Below are positions 11,501 to 24,821 of a stretch of 64,000 nucleotides of DNA, one piece after another. A program made the translations under genes and the position numbers. The stretch's first letter is position 1. Each line of letters starts with the position of its first letter. Source of the DNA: Mercurialis annua (lineage: Eukaryota > Streptophyta > Magnoliopsida > Malpighiales > Euphorbiaceae); assembly GCF_937616625.2 (NCBI RefSeq), contig NC_065576.1:23730628-23794627 (forward strand), written 5' to 3'. The notes beneath the pieces were generated by a model that had not been told where the DNA came from, did no database searches, and saw nothing but the letters and a program-made list of their open reading frames with translations.

Positions 11501-14500
11501 TAGCGATTTAAGCCAAAAGTTTACAAACGTTACGAAACAAAACCAAACGTTTAAAACATTATAAAACAAATTCAAACGTTTCCCATTTTTAGCTATTTAA
11601 GCCAAATGTTTACAAACGTTACGAAACAAAACCAAATGTTTCACCTTTTTAGCAATTTAAGCCAAACGTTTACAATCATTACAAAACATTATGAACCAAA
11701 ACCAAACGTTACAAACTTTACGAAACAAAACCAAACGTTTAAAACGTTACGAAACAAATCCAAATGTTTCAAATTTTTAGGGATTTAAGCCAAACGTTTA
11801 CAAACATTACGAAATAAAACCAATCGTTTACAAACGTTACGAAACAAATCCAAACGTTTCATGTTTTTAGCAATTTAAGAAAAACGTTTACAAACGTTAC
11901 GAAACAAATCCAAACGTTTCCTCTTTTTAGCGATTTAAGCCGAACGTTTACAAATGTTACGAAACAAATCCAAGCGTTTCACCTTTTTAGCGGTTTAAGC
12001 CGAACGTTTACAAACATTACGAAACAAGTCCAAACATTTCACCTTTTTAGCGATTTAGGCCAAATGTTTATAAACGCTACAAAACAAATCCAAGTGGTTC
12101 ACCTTTTTAGCAATTTAAGCCAAACGTTTACAAATGTTTCGAATCAAAACAAAATGTTTCAGCTTTTTAGCGATTTAAGCCAAATGTTACAAACATTGCA
12201 AAACAAATCCAAACGTTTCACCTTTTTAGCGATTTAAGCCAAATGTTTACAAACGTTACGAAATAAATCCAAACGTTTCACCTTTTTAGCAATTTAAATC
12301 CAAATGTTTCCCCTTTTGAGAGATTTAAGCCAAACATTTACAAACGTTACGAAACAAATCCAAATATTTTATCTTTTTAGCGATTTAAGCCAAACGTTTC
12401 ATCTTTTTAGCGATTTAAGCCAAATGTTTACAAACGTTACGAAACAAATCCAAACGTTTCCCCTTTTTAACGATTTAAGACAAACGTTTACAAACGGTAC
12501 GAAAAAAATTCAAACGTTTCGCCTTTTTATCGATTTAAGCCAAACGTTTACAAACGGTACGAAAAAAATTCAAATGTTTCACCTTTTCAGCGATTTAAGC
12601 GAAACGTTTACAAACGCTACGAAACAAATCCAAACGTTTCACCTTTTTAGCAATGTAAGCCAAACGTTTACAAACGTTACCAAACCTTTTACCTTTTTTG
12701 TAAGTTAAGCCAAACGTTTACAAACGTTACGAAACAAATCCAACCGTTTAACTTTATTAGCGATTTAAGCCAAACGTTTACAAAGTTTACGAAACAAATA
12801 CAAACGTTTCACTTTTTTTAGAGATTTAAGCCAATCATTTACAAAAGTTTACGAAACAAGTCCAAACGTTTCACCTTTTTAGCGATTTAAGCCAAACGTT
12901 TCAACTTTTTAGCGATTTAAGTCAAAACGTTTACAAAGGTTACGAAACCAATCCAAACGTTTCACCTTTTTAGCGATTTAAGCCAAAAGATTACAAACGT
13001 TACGAAACAAAACCAAACGTTTAAAACATTATAAAACAAATTCAAACGTTTCCCATTTTTAGCTATTTAAGCCAAATGTTTACAAACGTTACGAAACAAA
13101 ACCAAGTGTTTCACCTTTTTAGCAATTTAAGCCAAACGTTTACAATCATTACAAAACATTATGAACCAAAACCAAACGTTACAAACTTTACGAAACAAAA
13201 CCAAACGTTTAAAACGTTACGAAACAAATCCAAATGTTTCAAATTTTTAGGGATTTAAGCCAAACGTTTACAAACATTACGAAATAAAACCAATCGTTTA
13301 CAAACGTTACGAAACAAATCCAAACGTTTCATGTTTTTAGCAATTTAAGCAAAACGTTTACAAACGTTACGAAACAAATCCAAACGTTTCCTCTTTTTAG
13401 CGATTTAAGCCGAACGTTTACAAATGTTACGAAACAAATCCAAGCGTTTCACCTTTTTAGCGGTTTAAGCCGAACGTTTACAAACATTACGAAACAAGTC
13501 CAAACATTTCACCTTTTTAGCGATTTAGGCCAAATGTTTATAAACGCTACAAAACAAATCCAAGTGGTTCACCTTTTTAGCAATTTAAGCCAAACGTTTA
13601 CAAATGTTTCGAATCAAAACAAAATGTTTCAGCTTTTTAGCGATTTAAGCCAAATGTTACAAACATTGCAAAACAAATCCAAACGTTTCACCTTTTTAGC
13701 GATTTAAGCCAAATGTTTACAAACGTTACGAAATAAATCCAAACGTTTCACCTTTTTAGCAATTTAAATCCAAATGTTTCCCCTTTTGAGAGATTTAAGC
13801 CAAACATTTACAAACGTTACGAAACAAATCCAAATATTTTATCTTTTTAGCGATTTAAGCCAAACGTTTCATCTTTTTAGCGATTTAAGCCAAATGTTTA
13901 CAAACGTTACGAAACAAATCCAAACGTTTCCCCTTTTTAACGATTTAAGACAAACGTTTACAAACGGTACGAAAAAAAAATTCAAACGTTTCGCCTTTTT
14001 AGCGATTTAAGCCAAACGTTTACAAACGGTACGAAAAAAATTCAAATGTTTCACCTTTTCAGCGATTTAAGCGAAACGTTTACAAACGCTACGAAACAAA
14101 TCCAAACGTTTCACCTTTTTAGCAATGTAAGCCAAACGTTTACAAACGTTACCAAACCTTTTACCTTTTTTGTAAGTTAAGCCAAACGTTTACAAACGTT
14201 ACGAAACAAATCCAACCGTTTAACTTTATTAGCGATTTAAGCCAAACGTTTACAAAGTTTACGAAACAAATACAAACGTTTCAAATTTTTAGCGATTTAA
14301 GCCAAACGTTTAAAATGTTTTGTAACAAATCCATAAATTTCACCTTTTTAGCCATTTAAGCCAAACGTTTACAAACGTTACGAAACAAATGCAAGTGTTT
14401 CACTATTTTAGCAATTTAAGCCAAACATTTACAAACGTTACGAAACAAATCCAAACATTTCACCTTTTTAGCGATTTAAACCGAACGTTTACAAATGTTA

Positions 14501-16530
14501 CGAAAAAAATCCAAGCGTTTCACCTTTTTAGTGATTTAAGCCGAACTTTTACAAACGTTACAAAACAAATCCAAACATTTCACCTTTTTTGCAATTTATG
14601 CCAAACGTTTAGAAACGTTCAGAAACAAATTCAAGCGTTTCACCTTTTTAGTAATTTAAGCCAAACGTCTGCAAACGTCACGAAACAAATCCAAGCGTTT
14701 CACCTTTTTAGCAATTTAAACCGACGTTTACAAATATTACGAAACAAAACCAAAACATTTCACCTTTTTAGCAATTTAAGCCAAACATTTACAAACGTTA
14801 CGAAACAAATCCAAACGTTTCCCCTTCTTAGCGATTTAAGCCGAACGTTTACAAATATTACGAAAAAAATCTAAGCGTTTCACCTTTTTAGCGGTTTAAG
14901 CCGAACTTTTACAAACGTTACGAAACAAATCCAAACATTTCACCTTTTTAGCGATTTAAGCCAAATGTTTATAAACATTACAAAACAAATCCAAGTGGTT
15001 CACCTTTTTAGCAATTTAAACCAAACGTTTACGAACATTACGAAAAAAAACCAAGCGATTCACCTTCTTAACAATTTAAGCCAAACGTTTACAAACGTTA
15101 CAAAAAAAATCCAAACGTTTTTCCTTTTTAGCAGTTTAAGCCACACGTTTACAAAGGTTAGGAAACAAATTCAAATGTTTCACCTTTTTAGCAATTTAAG
15201 CCAAACGTTTACAAACGTCACGAAACAAATACAAGCGTTTCACCTTTTTACCAATTTAAGCCAAACGTTTACAAACGTTACGAAACAAATCCAAGCGTTT
15301 CACCTTTCTAGCAATTTAAGCCAAATGTTTACAAACGTCACGAAAAAAATCCAAGCGTTTCACCTTTCTAGCAATTTAAGCCAAACGTTAACAAACGTTA
15401 AGAAACAAATCCAAACGTTTCAGTTTTTTAGCGATTTAAGCTGAACGTTTACAAACGTTACGAAACAAAACTAAACGTTTCACCTTTTTAGCGATTTCAG
15501 CCAAACTTTTACAAATGTTACGAAAGAAATTTAAACATTTCCCCATTTTAGTGATTTCAGCCAAACATTTAAAAGTTACGAAACAAATCCAAACGTTTCA
15601 CCTTTTTAGCGATTAAAGCCGAACGTTTACAATCGTTACGAAACAAAACCAAACATTTCACCTTTTTAGCGATTTTAGCCAAACCCTTACAAATGTTACG
15701 AAAGAAATTCAAATGTTTCCCCATTTTAGCGATTTCAACCAAACGTTTAAAACTTTACGAAACAAATCCAAACATTTCACCTTTTTAGCAATTTAAGCCA
15801 AATGTTTACGAATGTTACGAAACAAATCCAAATGTTTCACCTTTTTAGCGATTTAAGCTGAACGTTTACAAATGTTACGAAAAAAAACCAAACGTTTCCC
15901 CTTTTTAGCGATTTAAGCCAAACATTTACAAACGTTACGAAAGAAATTCAAACGTTGCCCCATTTTAGAGATTTCAGCCAAACGTTAAAAACGTTACGAA
16001 ACAAATCCAAACATTTCACCTTTTTAGCTATTTAAGCGAAAGGTTTACAAACATAACAAATCAAAACGTTTCACCTTTTTATCGATTGAAGCCAAACGTT
16101 TTACAAACGTTACAAAACAAATCCAAACGTTTCACATTTTTTGCGATTTAAGCCAAACCATTACAAACGTTACAAAACAAAACCAAGCGTTTCACCTTTT
16201 ATGCAATTTAAGCCAAACGTTTACAAACATTATGAAACAAATCCAAGCGTTTCACCTTTATAGCAATTTAAGCCAAACGTTTACAAACGTTCCGAAACTA
16301 ATCCAACCGTTTCACCTTTGTAGCGATTTAAGCCAAACGTTTAAAAACGCTACGAAACAAATCCAAATGTTTCCCCTTTTTAGCAATTTAAGCCAAACGT
16401 TTACACACGTTTAAGCCAAACGTTTATAAACGTTAAGAAACAAATCAAAGCGTTTCACATTTTTCGCAATTTAAGCCAAAGGTTTACGAAGGTTACGAAA
16501 CAAATCCAAACGTTTCACCTTTTAGCAATT
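8521..16530 (+). repeat. Large satellite segment, copy 2 (~8.0 kb)
   Basis: This is the second copy of the segment at 1078-8520, in direct tandem. It is longer because it contains an additional 1470-bp tandem duplication (11341-14280). It lacks the 410-bp insert: around 15015-15060 it passes directly from the sequence that resembles 6400 to the sequence that resembles 7015. A monomer around 9940 is also missing relative to copy 1 (2730-2800), where AAGTAAAAGGTTTACAAACG replaces a longer stretch. Confidence 0.7.
11341..14280 (+). repeat. 1470-bp tandem duplication within the satellite
   Basis: Two adjacent copies (about 11341-12810 and 12811-14280) start with CACTTTTTTTAGAGATTT and AAGCCAATCATTTACAAAAG and then run nearly identical, including the sub-run ACAATCATTACAAAACATTATG (11673 and 13143) and TTTTGTAAGTTAAG (12697 and 14169). 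The 1470-bp offset is 24.5 monomers, i.e. 49 half-units of 30 bp. Only a few substitutions and single-base length changes in A-runs separate the copies. Confidence 0.85.
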
Positions 16531-19370
16531 TAAGCCAAACGTTTACAAACTATACGAAACAAATCCAAAAGTTTCTGCTTTTTAGCGATTTAAGCCAAAC
16601 GTTTACAAAAGTTACGAAACAAACCCAAACGTTTTACCTTTTTAGTGATTTAAGCCAAACGTTTACAAACGTTACGAAACAAATCCAAGTGGTTTGCCAT
16701 TTAGCAATTTAAGCCAAACGTTTACAAACGTTACGAAACAAATCCAAGCGTTTCCCCTTTTTAGTGATTTAAGCCAAATGTTTACAAACAGTACGAAACA
16801 AATCTAAATGTTTCACCTTTTTAGCAATTTAAGCCAAATGTTTACAAACGCTACGAAACAAATCCAAACGTTTCAACCTTTTTGCGATTTAAGCCAAACG
16901 TTTACAAATGTTACAAAACAAATCCAAACGTTTCACTTTTTAAGCTATTTAAGCCAAACGTTTCCAAACGTTACAAAACAAATCCAAATGTTTCACCTTT
17001 TTAGCGAATTAAGCCAAACGTTTGCAAACGTTACAAAACAAAGCCAAACGTTTCCAAACGTTACAAAACAAATCCAAATGTTTCACCTTTTTAGCGAATT
17101 AAGCCAAACGTTTGCAAACGTTACAAAACAAAGCCAAACGTTTTACCTTTTTAGCGATTGAAGCCAAAAGTTTACAAACATTATGAAACAAATCCAAATG
17201 TTTCACATTTTTAGCGATTTAAGCCAAACGTTTACAAACTTTACAAAACAAAACCAAGCGATTCACCTTCTTAACAATTTAAGCCAAACTTTTACAAACG
17301 TTACGAAAAAAATCCAAACGTTTTCCCTTTTTAGCAATTTAAGCCACACGTTTACAAAGGTTAGGAAACAAATTCAAATGTTTCACCTTCTTAGCAATTT
17401 AAGCCAAACGTTTACAAACGTCACGAAACAAATACAAGCGTTTCACCTTTTTAGCAATTTATGCCAAACGTTTACAAACGTTACGAAACAAATCCAAGCG
17501 TTTCACCTTTCTAGCAATTTAAGCCAAATGTTTACAAACGTTACAAAAAAAATCCAAGCGTTCACCTTTCTAACAATTTAAGCCAAACGTTTACAAACGT
17601 TAAGAAACAAATCCAAACGTTTCAGTTTTTTAGCGATTTAAGCCAACGTTTACAAACGTTACGAAACAAAACTAAACGTTTCACCTTTTTAGCGATTTCA
17701 GCCAAACTTTTACAAACGTTATGAAAGAAATTTAAACATTTCCCTATTTTAGTGATTTCAGCCAAACATTTAAAATGTTACGATACAAATCCAAACGTTT
17801 CACCTTTTTAGCGATTAAAGCCGAACGTTTACAAACGTTACGAAACAAAACCAAACATTTCACCTTTTTAGCGATTTTAGCCAAACCCTTACAAATGTTA
17901 CGAAAGAAATTCAAACGTTTCCCCATTTTAGCGATTTCAGCCAAACGTTTAAAACTTTACGAAACAAATCCAAACATTTCACCTTTTTAGCAATTTAAGC
18001 CAAATGTTTACGAATGTAACGAAACAAATCCAAATATTTCACCTTTTTAGCGATTTAAGCTGAACGTTTACAAATGTTACGAAAAAAAACCAAACGTTTC
18101 CCCTTTTTAGCGATTTAATCCAAACATTTACAAACGTTACGAAAGAAATTCAAACGTTTCCCCATTTTAGAGATTTCAGCCAAACGTTAAAAACGCTACG
18201 AAACAAATCCAAACATTTCACCTTTTTAGCTATTTAAGCGAAAGGTTTACAAACATTACGAAACAAATCAAAACGTTTCACCTTTTTACCGATTGAAGCC
18301 AAACGTTTTACAAACATTACAAAACAAATCCAAACGTTTCCCATTTTTTGCGATTTAAGCCAAACCTTTACAAACGTTACAAAACAAAACCAAGCGTTTC
18401 ACCTTTTATGCAATTTAAGCCAAACATTTACAAACGTTATGAAACAAATCAAAGCGTTTCATCTTTTTAGCAATTTAAGCCAAACGTTTACAAACGTTCC
18501 GAAACTAATCCAACCGTTTCACCTTTGTAGCGATTTAGGCCAAACGTATAAAAACGCTACGAAACAAATCCAAATGTTTCCCCTTTTTAGCAATTTAAGC
18601 CAAATGTTTACAAATGTTACGATAAAAACCAAATGTTTCCCCTTTTTAGCGATTTAAGCCAAACATTTACAAACCTTACGAAAGAAATCCAAACATTTCA
18701 CCTTTTTAGCAATTTAAGCCAAATGTTTACGAATGTTACGAAACAAATCCAAATGTTTCACCTTTTTAGCGATTTAAGCTAAACGTTTACAAATGATACG
18801 AAAAAAAACCGAATGTTTCCCCTTTTTAGCGATTTAAGCCAAACATTTACAAACCTTACGAAAGAAATTCAAATGTTTCCCCATTTTAGCAATTTCAGCC
18901 AAACGTTTAAAAACGTTACGAAACAAATCCAAACATTTCACCTTTTTAGCTATTTAAGCGAAACGTTTACAAACATTACGAAACAAATGAAAACGTTTCA
19001 CCTTTTTCTCGATTGAAGCCAAACATTTTACAAACGTTGCAAAACAAATCCAAACGTTTCACATTTTTTGCGATTTAAGCCAAACCTTTACAAACGTTAC
19101 AAAACAAAACCAAGCGTTTCACCTTTTATGAAATTTAAGCTAAACGTTTACAAACGTTATGAAACAAATCCAAGCGTTTCACCTTTTTAGCAATTTAAGC
19201 CAAATGTTTACAAACGGTCCGAAACTAATCCAACCGTTTCACCTTTTTAGCGATTTAAGCCAAACGCTTACATACTCTACGAAACAAATCCAAACATTTC
19301 CCCTTTTTAGCATTAAGCCAAACGTTTACACACGTTTTAGCCAAACATTTATAAACGTTAAGAAACAAAT
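15040..19370 (+). repeat. 2.2-kb and 720-bp nested satellite duplications
   Basis: The run containing AAGGTTAGGAAACAAATTC appears at about 15156 and again at about 17356 (offset ~2200), and both are followed by the same series of CTTTCTAGCAATTT and TTAAGAAACAAATCC variants. The tail of the second copy is itself duplicated with an offset near 720 bp (12 monomers): TTTAAGCCAAATGTTTACGA occurs near 17994 and 18714, and CCTTTTATG-containing monomers near 18400 and 19120. This region forms the transition into the 2850-bp array. Boundaries are approximate. Confidence 0.6.
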
Positions 19371-21971
19371 CAAAGCGTTTCACCTTTTTCGCAATTTAAG
19401 CCAAAGGTTTACGAAGGTTACGAAACAAATCCAAACGTTTCACCTTTTAGCAATTTAAGCCAAACGTTTACAAACTATACGAAAGAAATCCAAAAGTTTC
19501 TGCTTTTTAGCGATTTAAGCCAAACGTTTACAAAAGTTACGAAACAAATCCAAACGTTTTACCTTTTTAGTGATTTAAGCCAAACGTTTACAAACGTTAC
19601 GAAACAAATCCAATTGTTTCGCCTTTTAGCAATTTAAGCCAAACGTTTACAAACGTTACGAAACAAATCCAAGCGTTTCTCCTTTTTTTAGTGATTTAAG
19701 CCAAATGTTTACAAACAATACGAAACAAATCTAAACGTTTCACCTTTTTAGCAATTTAAGCCAAATGTTTACAAACGTTACGAAACAAATCCAAACGTTT
19801 CAACTTTTTAGCGATTTAAGCCAAACGTTTACAAACGTTACAAAACAAATCCAAACGTTTCACTTTTTTAGTGATTTAAGCCAAACGTTTGCAAACGTTA
19901 CAAAACAAATCCAAATGTTTCAAATTTTTAGCGATTTAAGGCAAACGTTTGCAAATGTTACAAAACAAAGCCGAACGTTTTACCTTTTTTGCGAATTAAG
20001 CCAAACGTTTCCAAAAATTACGAAACAAATCCAAATGTTTCACCTTTTTAGCGATTTAAGCCAAACGTTTACAAACGTTACGAAACAAATCCAAACGTTT
20101 CTCCTTTTTAGCAATTTAAGCCAAACATTTACAAACGTTATGAAACAAATCAAATCGTTTCCTTTTTTTAGCAATTTCAGCCAAACATTTACAAACGTTA
20201 CGAAACAAATCCAAACGTTTAAAACGTTACGAAACAAAACCAAACGTTTAAAACGTTACGAAACAAATCCAAACATTTCACCTCTTTAGCGATTTAAGTG
20301 AAACGTTTACAAACATTACGAAACAAATCCAAGCGTTTCACCTTTTTAGCGATTGAAGCCAAACGTTTTACAAACGTTACAGAACAAATCCAAACGTTTC
20401 ACTTTTTTAGCGATTTATGCGAAACCTTTACAAACGTTACGAAACAAAACCAAGCGTTTGACCTTTTATGCAATTTAAGCCAAACGTTTATAAACGTTAC
20501 GAAACAAATCCAAGCGTTTCACCTTTTTAGCAATTTAAGCCAAACGTTTGCAAACATTTCGAAACTAATCCAACCATTTCACCTTTTTAGCGATTTAAGC
20601 CAAATGTTTACAAACGTTCCGAAACAAATCCAACCGTTTAACTTTTTTAGCAATTTAAGCCAAACCTTTACAAACGTCACGAAACAAAAGCAAGCGTTTT
20701 ACCTTTTATGCAATTTAAGCCAAACGTTTACAAACGTTACGAAACAAATCCAAGTGTTTCACCTTTTTAATAATTTAAGCCAAACGTTTACAAACATTAC
20801 GAAACAAAACCAAACGTGTCACCTTTTTAGCGATTTTAGCCAAACCTTTACAAATGTTGCGGAAGAAATTCAAACGTTTCCCCATTTTAGCGATTTTAGC
20901 AAAATGTTTAAAACGTTACGAAACAAATCCAAGCGTTTCACCTTTTTAGCAATTTAAGAAAAATGTTTAAAACGTTACGAAACAAATCCAAACGTTTCAC
21001 CTTTTTAGCGATTTTAGCCGAACATTTACAAACGATACGAAACAAAACCAAACGTTTCACCTTTTTAGCAATTTCAGCCAAACGTTTACAAACGTTACGA
21101 AAAATTCCAAACGTTATGCCTTTTTAGCGATTTAAGCGAAACGTTTACAAACGTTCCAAAACAAATCCAACTATTTCACCTTTTTAGCAATTGAATCCAA
21201 ACCTCTACAAACGTTACGAAACAAAACCAAGCGTTTCACCTTTTATGCAATTTAATCCAAACGTTTATAATCGTTACGAAACAAATGGAAGCGTTTCAAC
21301 TTTTGAGCCATTTAAGCCAAACGTTTACAAACGTTACGAAACAAAACCAACCGTTTGACTTTTTAGCTTTTTTAGCCAAACCTTTACAGATGTTACGAAA
21401 GAGATTCAAACATTTCCCCATTTTAGCGATTTCAGCCAAACGTTTAAAATGTTACGAAACAAATCCAAATGTTTCACTTTTTTAGCAATTTAAGCCAAAT
21501 GTTGACAAACGTTACAAAACAAATCCAAACGTTTCACCTTTTTAGCGATTTAAGCCGAACATTTACAAACGATACGAAACAAAACCAAACGTTTCACCTT
21601 TTCAGCAATTTAAGCTAAACGTTTACAAAAGTTACGAAACAAATCTAAACGTTTCCCCATTTTAGCGATTTAAGCCAAACGATTCAAACGTTACGAAACA
21701 AATCCAAATGTTGCACCTTTTTAGCTATTTATGCCAAACATTTACAAACGTTACGAAACAAATCCAAACGTTTCACCTTTTTAGCAATTAAAGCCAAACG
21801 TTTACAAACATTACGAAACAAATACAACCATTTCACATTTTTAGCAATTTAAGCCAAATGTTTACAAAAGTTACGAAACAAAAACCAAATATTTCACCTT
21901 TTTAGCAAAGTTTTATAAACGTTACGAAAAAAATCCAAACGTTTTACCTTTTTAGTGATTTAAGCCAAACG
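19105..21971 (+). repeat. 2850-bp higher-order unit, copy 1
   Basis: First of three head-to-tail units of about 2850 bp (47.5 monomers, 95 half-units). Landmarks are CATTAAGCCAAACGTTTACA (19312), GTTTCTGCTTTTTAGCG (19495), GATTTAAGTGAAACG (20292) and AAAGTTTTATAAACG (21906). The stretch from about 20240 to 21800 appears identical to copy 2. It differs from copies 2 and 3 around 20080-20230, where it keeps about 60 bp that they lack, and at its start, where it retains GTTTC in AACCAAGCGTTTCACC. Confidence 0.85.
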
Positions 21972-24821
21972 TTACAAAACAAAACCAAGCACCTTTTATG
22001 CAATTTAAGCTAAACTTTTACAAACGTTATGAAACAAATCCAAGCGTTTCACCTTTTTAGCAATTTAAGCCAAATGTTTACAAACGTTCCGAAACTAATC
22101 CAACCGTTTCACCTTTTTAGCGATTTAAGCCAAACGCTTACATACGCTACGAAACAAATCCAAACATTTTCCCTTTTTAGCATTAAGCCAAACGTTTACA
22201 CACGTTTTAGCCAAACATTTATAAACGTTAAGAAACAAATCAAAGCGTTTCACCTTTTTTGCAATTTAAGCCAAAGGTTTACGAAGGTTACGAAACAAAT
22301 CCAAACGTTTCACCTTTTAGCAATTTAAGCCAAACGTTTACAAACTATACGAAAGAAATCCAAAAGTTTCTGCTTTTTAGCGATTTATGCCAAACGTTTA
22401 CATAAGTTACGAAACAAATCCAAACGTTTTACCTTTTTAGTGATTTAAGCCAAACGTTTACAAACGTTACGAAACAAATCCAAGTGTTTCGCCTTTTAGC
22501 AATTTAAGCCAAACGTTTACAAACGTTACGAAACAAATCCAAGCGTTTCTCCTTTTTTTAGTGATTTAAGCCAAATGTTTACAAACAGTACGAAACAAAT
22601 CTAAACGTTTCACCTTTTTAGCAATTTAAGCCAAATGTTTACAAACGTTACGAAACAAATCCAAACGTTTCAACTTTTTAGCGATTTAAGCCAAACGTTT
22701 ACAAACGTTACAAAACAAATCCAAACGTTTCACTTTTTTAGCGATTCAAGCCAAACGTTTGCAAACGTTACAAAAAAAATCCAAATGTTTCAAATTTTTA
22801 GCGATTTAAGCCAAACATTTGCAAACGTTACAAAACAAAGCCGAACGTTTTACCTTTTTAGCGAATTAAGCCAAACGTTTCCAAAAATTACGAAACAAAT
22901 CCAAATGTTTCACCTTTTTAGCGATTTAAGCCAAACGTTTACAAACGTTTCTCCTTTTTAGCAATTTAAGCCAAACATTTACAAATGTTATGAAACAAAT
23001 CAAAACATTTCCTTTTTTTAGCGATTTCAGCCAAACATTTACAAACTTTACGAAATAAAACCAAACGTTTAAAACGTTACGAAACAAAACCAAACGTTTA
23101 AAACGTTACGAAACAAATCCAAACATTTCACCTCTTTAGCGATTTAAGTGAAACGTTTACAAACATTACGAAACAAATCCAAGCGTTTCACCTTTTTAGC
23201 GATTGAAGCCAAACGTTTTACAAACGTTACAGAACAAATCCAAACGTTTCACTTTTTTAGCGATTTATGCGAAACCTTTACAAACGTTACGAAACAAAAC
23301 CAAGCGTTTGACCTTTTATGCAATTTAAGCCAAACGTTTATAAACGTTACGAAACAAATCCAAGCGTTTCACCTTTTTAGCAATTTAAGCCAAACGTTTG
23401 CAAACATTTCGAAACTAATCCAACCATTTCACCTTTTTAGCGATTTAAGCCAAATGTTTACAAACGTTCCGAAACAAATCCAACCGTTTAACTTTTTTAG
23501 CAATTTAAGCCAAACCTTTACAAACGTCACGAAACAAAAGCAAGCGTTTTACCTTTTATGCAATTTAAGCCAAACGTTTACAAACGTTACGAAACAAATC
23601 CAAGTGTTTCACCTTTTTAATAATTTAAGCCAAACGTTTACAAACATTACGAAACAAAACCAAACGTGTCACCTTTTTAGCGATTTTAGCCAAACCTTTA
23701 CAAATGTTGCGGAAGAAATTCAAACGTTTCCCCATTTTAGCGATTTTAGCAAAATGTTTAAAACGTTACGAAACAAATCCAAGCGTTTCACCTTTTTAGC
23801 AATTTAAGAAAAATGTTTAAAACGTTACGAAACAAATCCAAACGTTTCACCTTTTTAGCGATTTTAGCCGAACATTTACAAACGATACGAAACAAAACCA
23901 AACGTTTCACCTTTTTAGCAATTTCAGCCAAACGTTTACAAACGTTACGAAAAATTCCAAACGTTATGCCTTTTTAGCGATTTAAGCGAAACGTTTACAA
24001 ACGTTCCAAAACAAATCCAACTATTTCACCTTTTTAGCAATTGAATCCAAACCTCTACAAACGTTACGAAACAAAACCAAGCGTTTCACCTTTTATGCAA
24101 TTTAATCCAAACGTTTATAATCGTTACGAAACAAATGGAAGCGTTTCAACTTTTGAGCCATTTAAGCCAAACGTTTACAAACGTTACGAAACAAAACCAA
24201 CCGTTTGACTTTTTAGCTTTTTTAGCCAAACCTTTACAGATGTTACGAAAGAGATTCAAACATTTCCCCATTTTAGCGATTTCAGCCAAACGTTTAAAAT
24301 GTTACGAAACAAATCCAAATGTTTCACTTTTTTAGCAATTTAAGCCAAATGTTGACAAACGTTACAAAACAAATCCAAACGTTTCACCTTTTTAGCGATT
24401 TAAGCCGAACATTTACAAACGATACGAAACAAAACCAAACGTTTCACCTTTTCAGCAATTTAAGCTAAACGTTTACAAAAGTTACGAAACAAATCTAAAC
24501 GTTTCCCCATTTTAGCGATTTAAGCCAAACGATTCAAACGTTACGAAACAAATCCAAATGTTGCACCTTTTTAGCTATTTATGCCAAACATTTACAAACG
24601 TTACGAAACAAATCCAAACGTTTCACCTTTTTAGCAATTAAAGCCAAACGTTTACAAACCTTACGAAACAAATACAACCGTTTCACATTTTTAGCAATTT
24701 AAGCCAAATGTTTACAAATGTTACGAAACAAAAACCAAATATTTCACCTTTTTAGCAAAGTTTTATAAACGTTACGAAAAAAATCCAAACGTTTTACCTT
24801 TTTAGTGATTTAAGCCAAACG
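21972..24821 (+). repeat. 2850-bp higher-order unit, copy 2
   Basis: Second unit, beginning at the diagnostic shortened junction GTTACAAAACAAAACCAAGC joined directly to ACCTTTTATG. Every landmark of copy 1 recurs at +2850 or close to it. It shares with copy 3 the deletion that joins TTTACAAACGTTTCTCC (22937 and 25787). The copies are so alike that recent unequal exchange or gene conversion is the simplest explanation. Confidence 0.88.
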
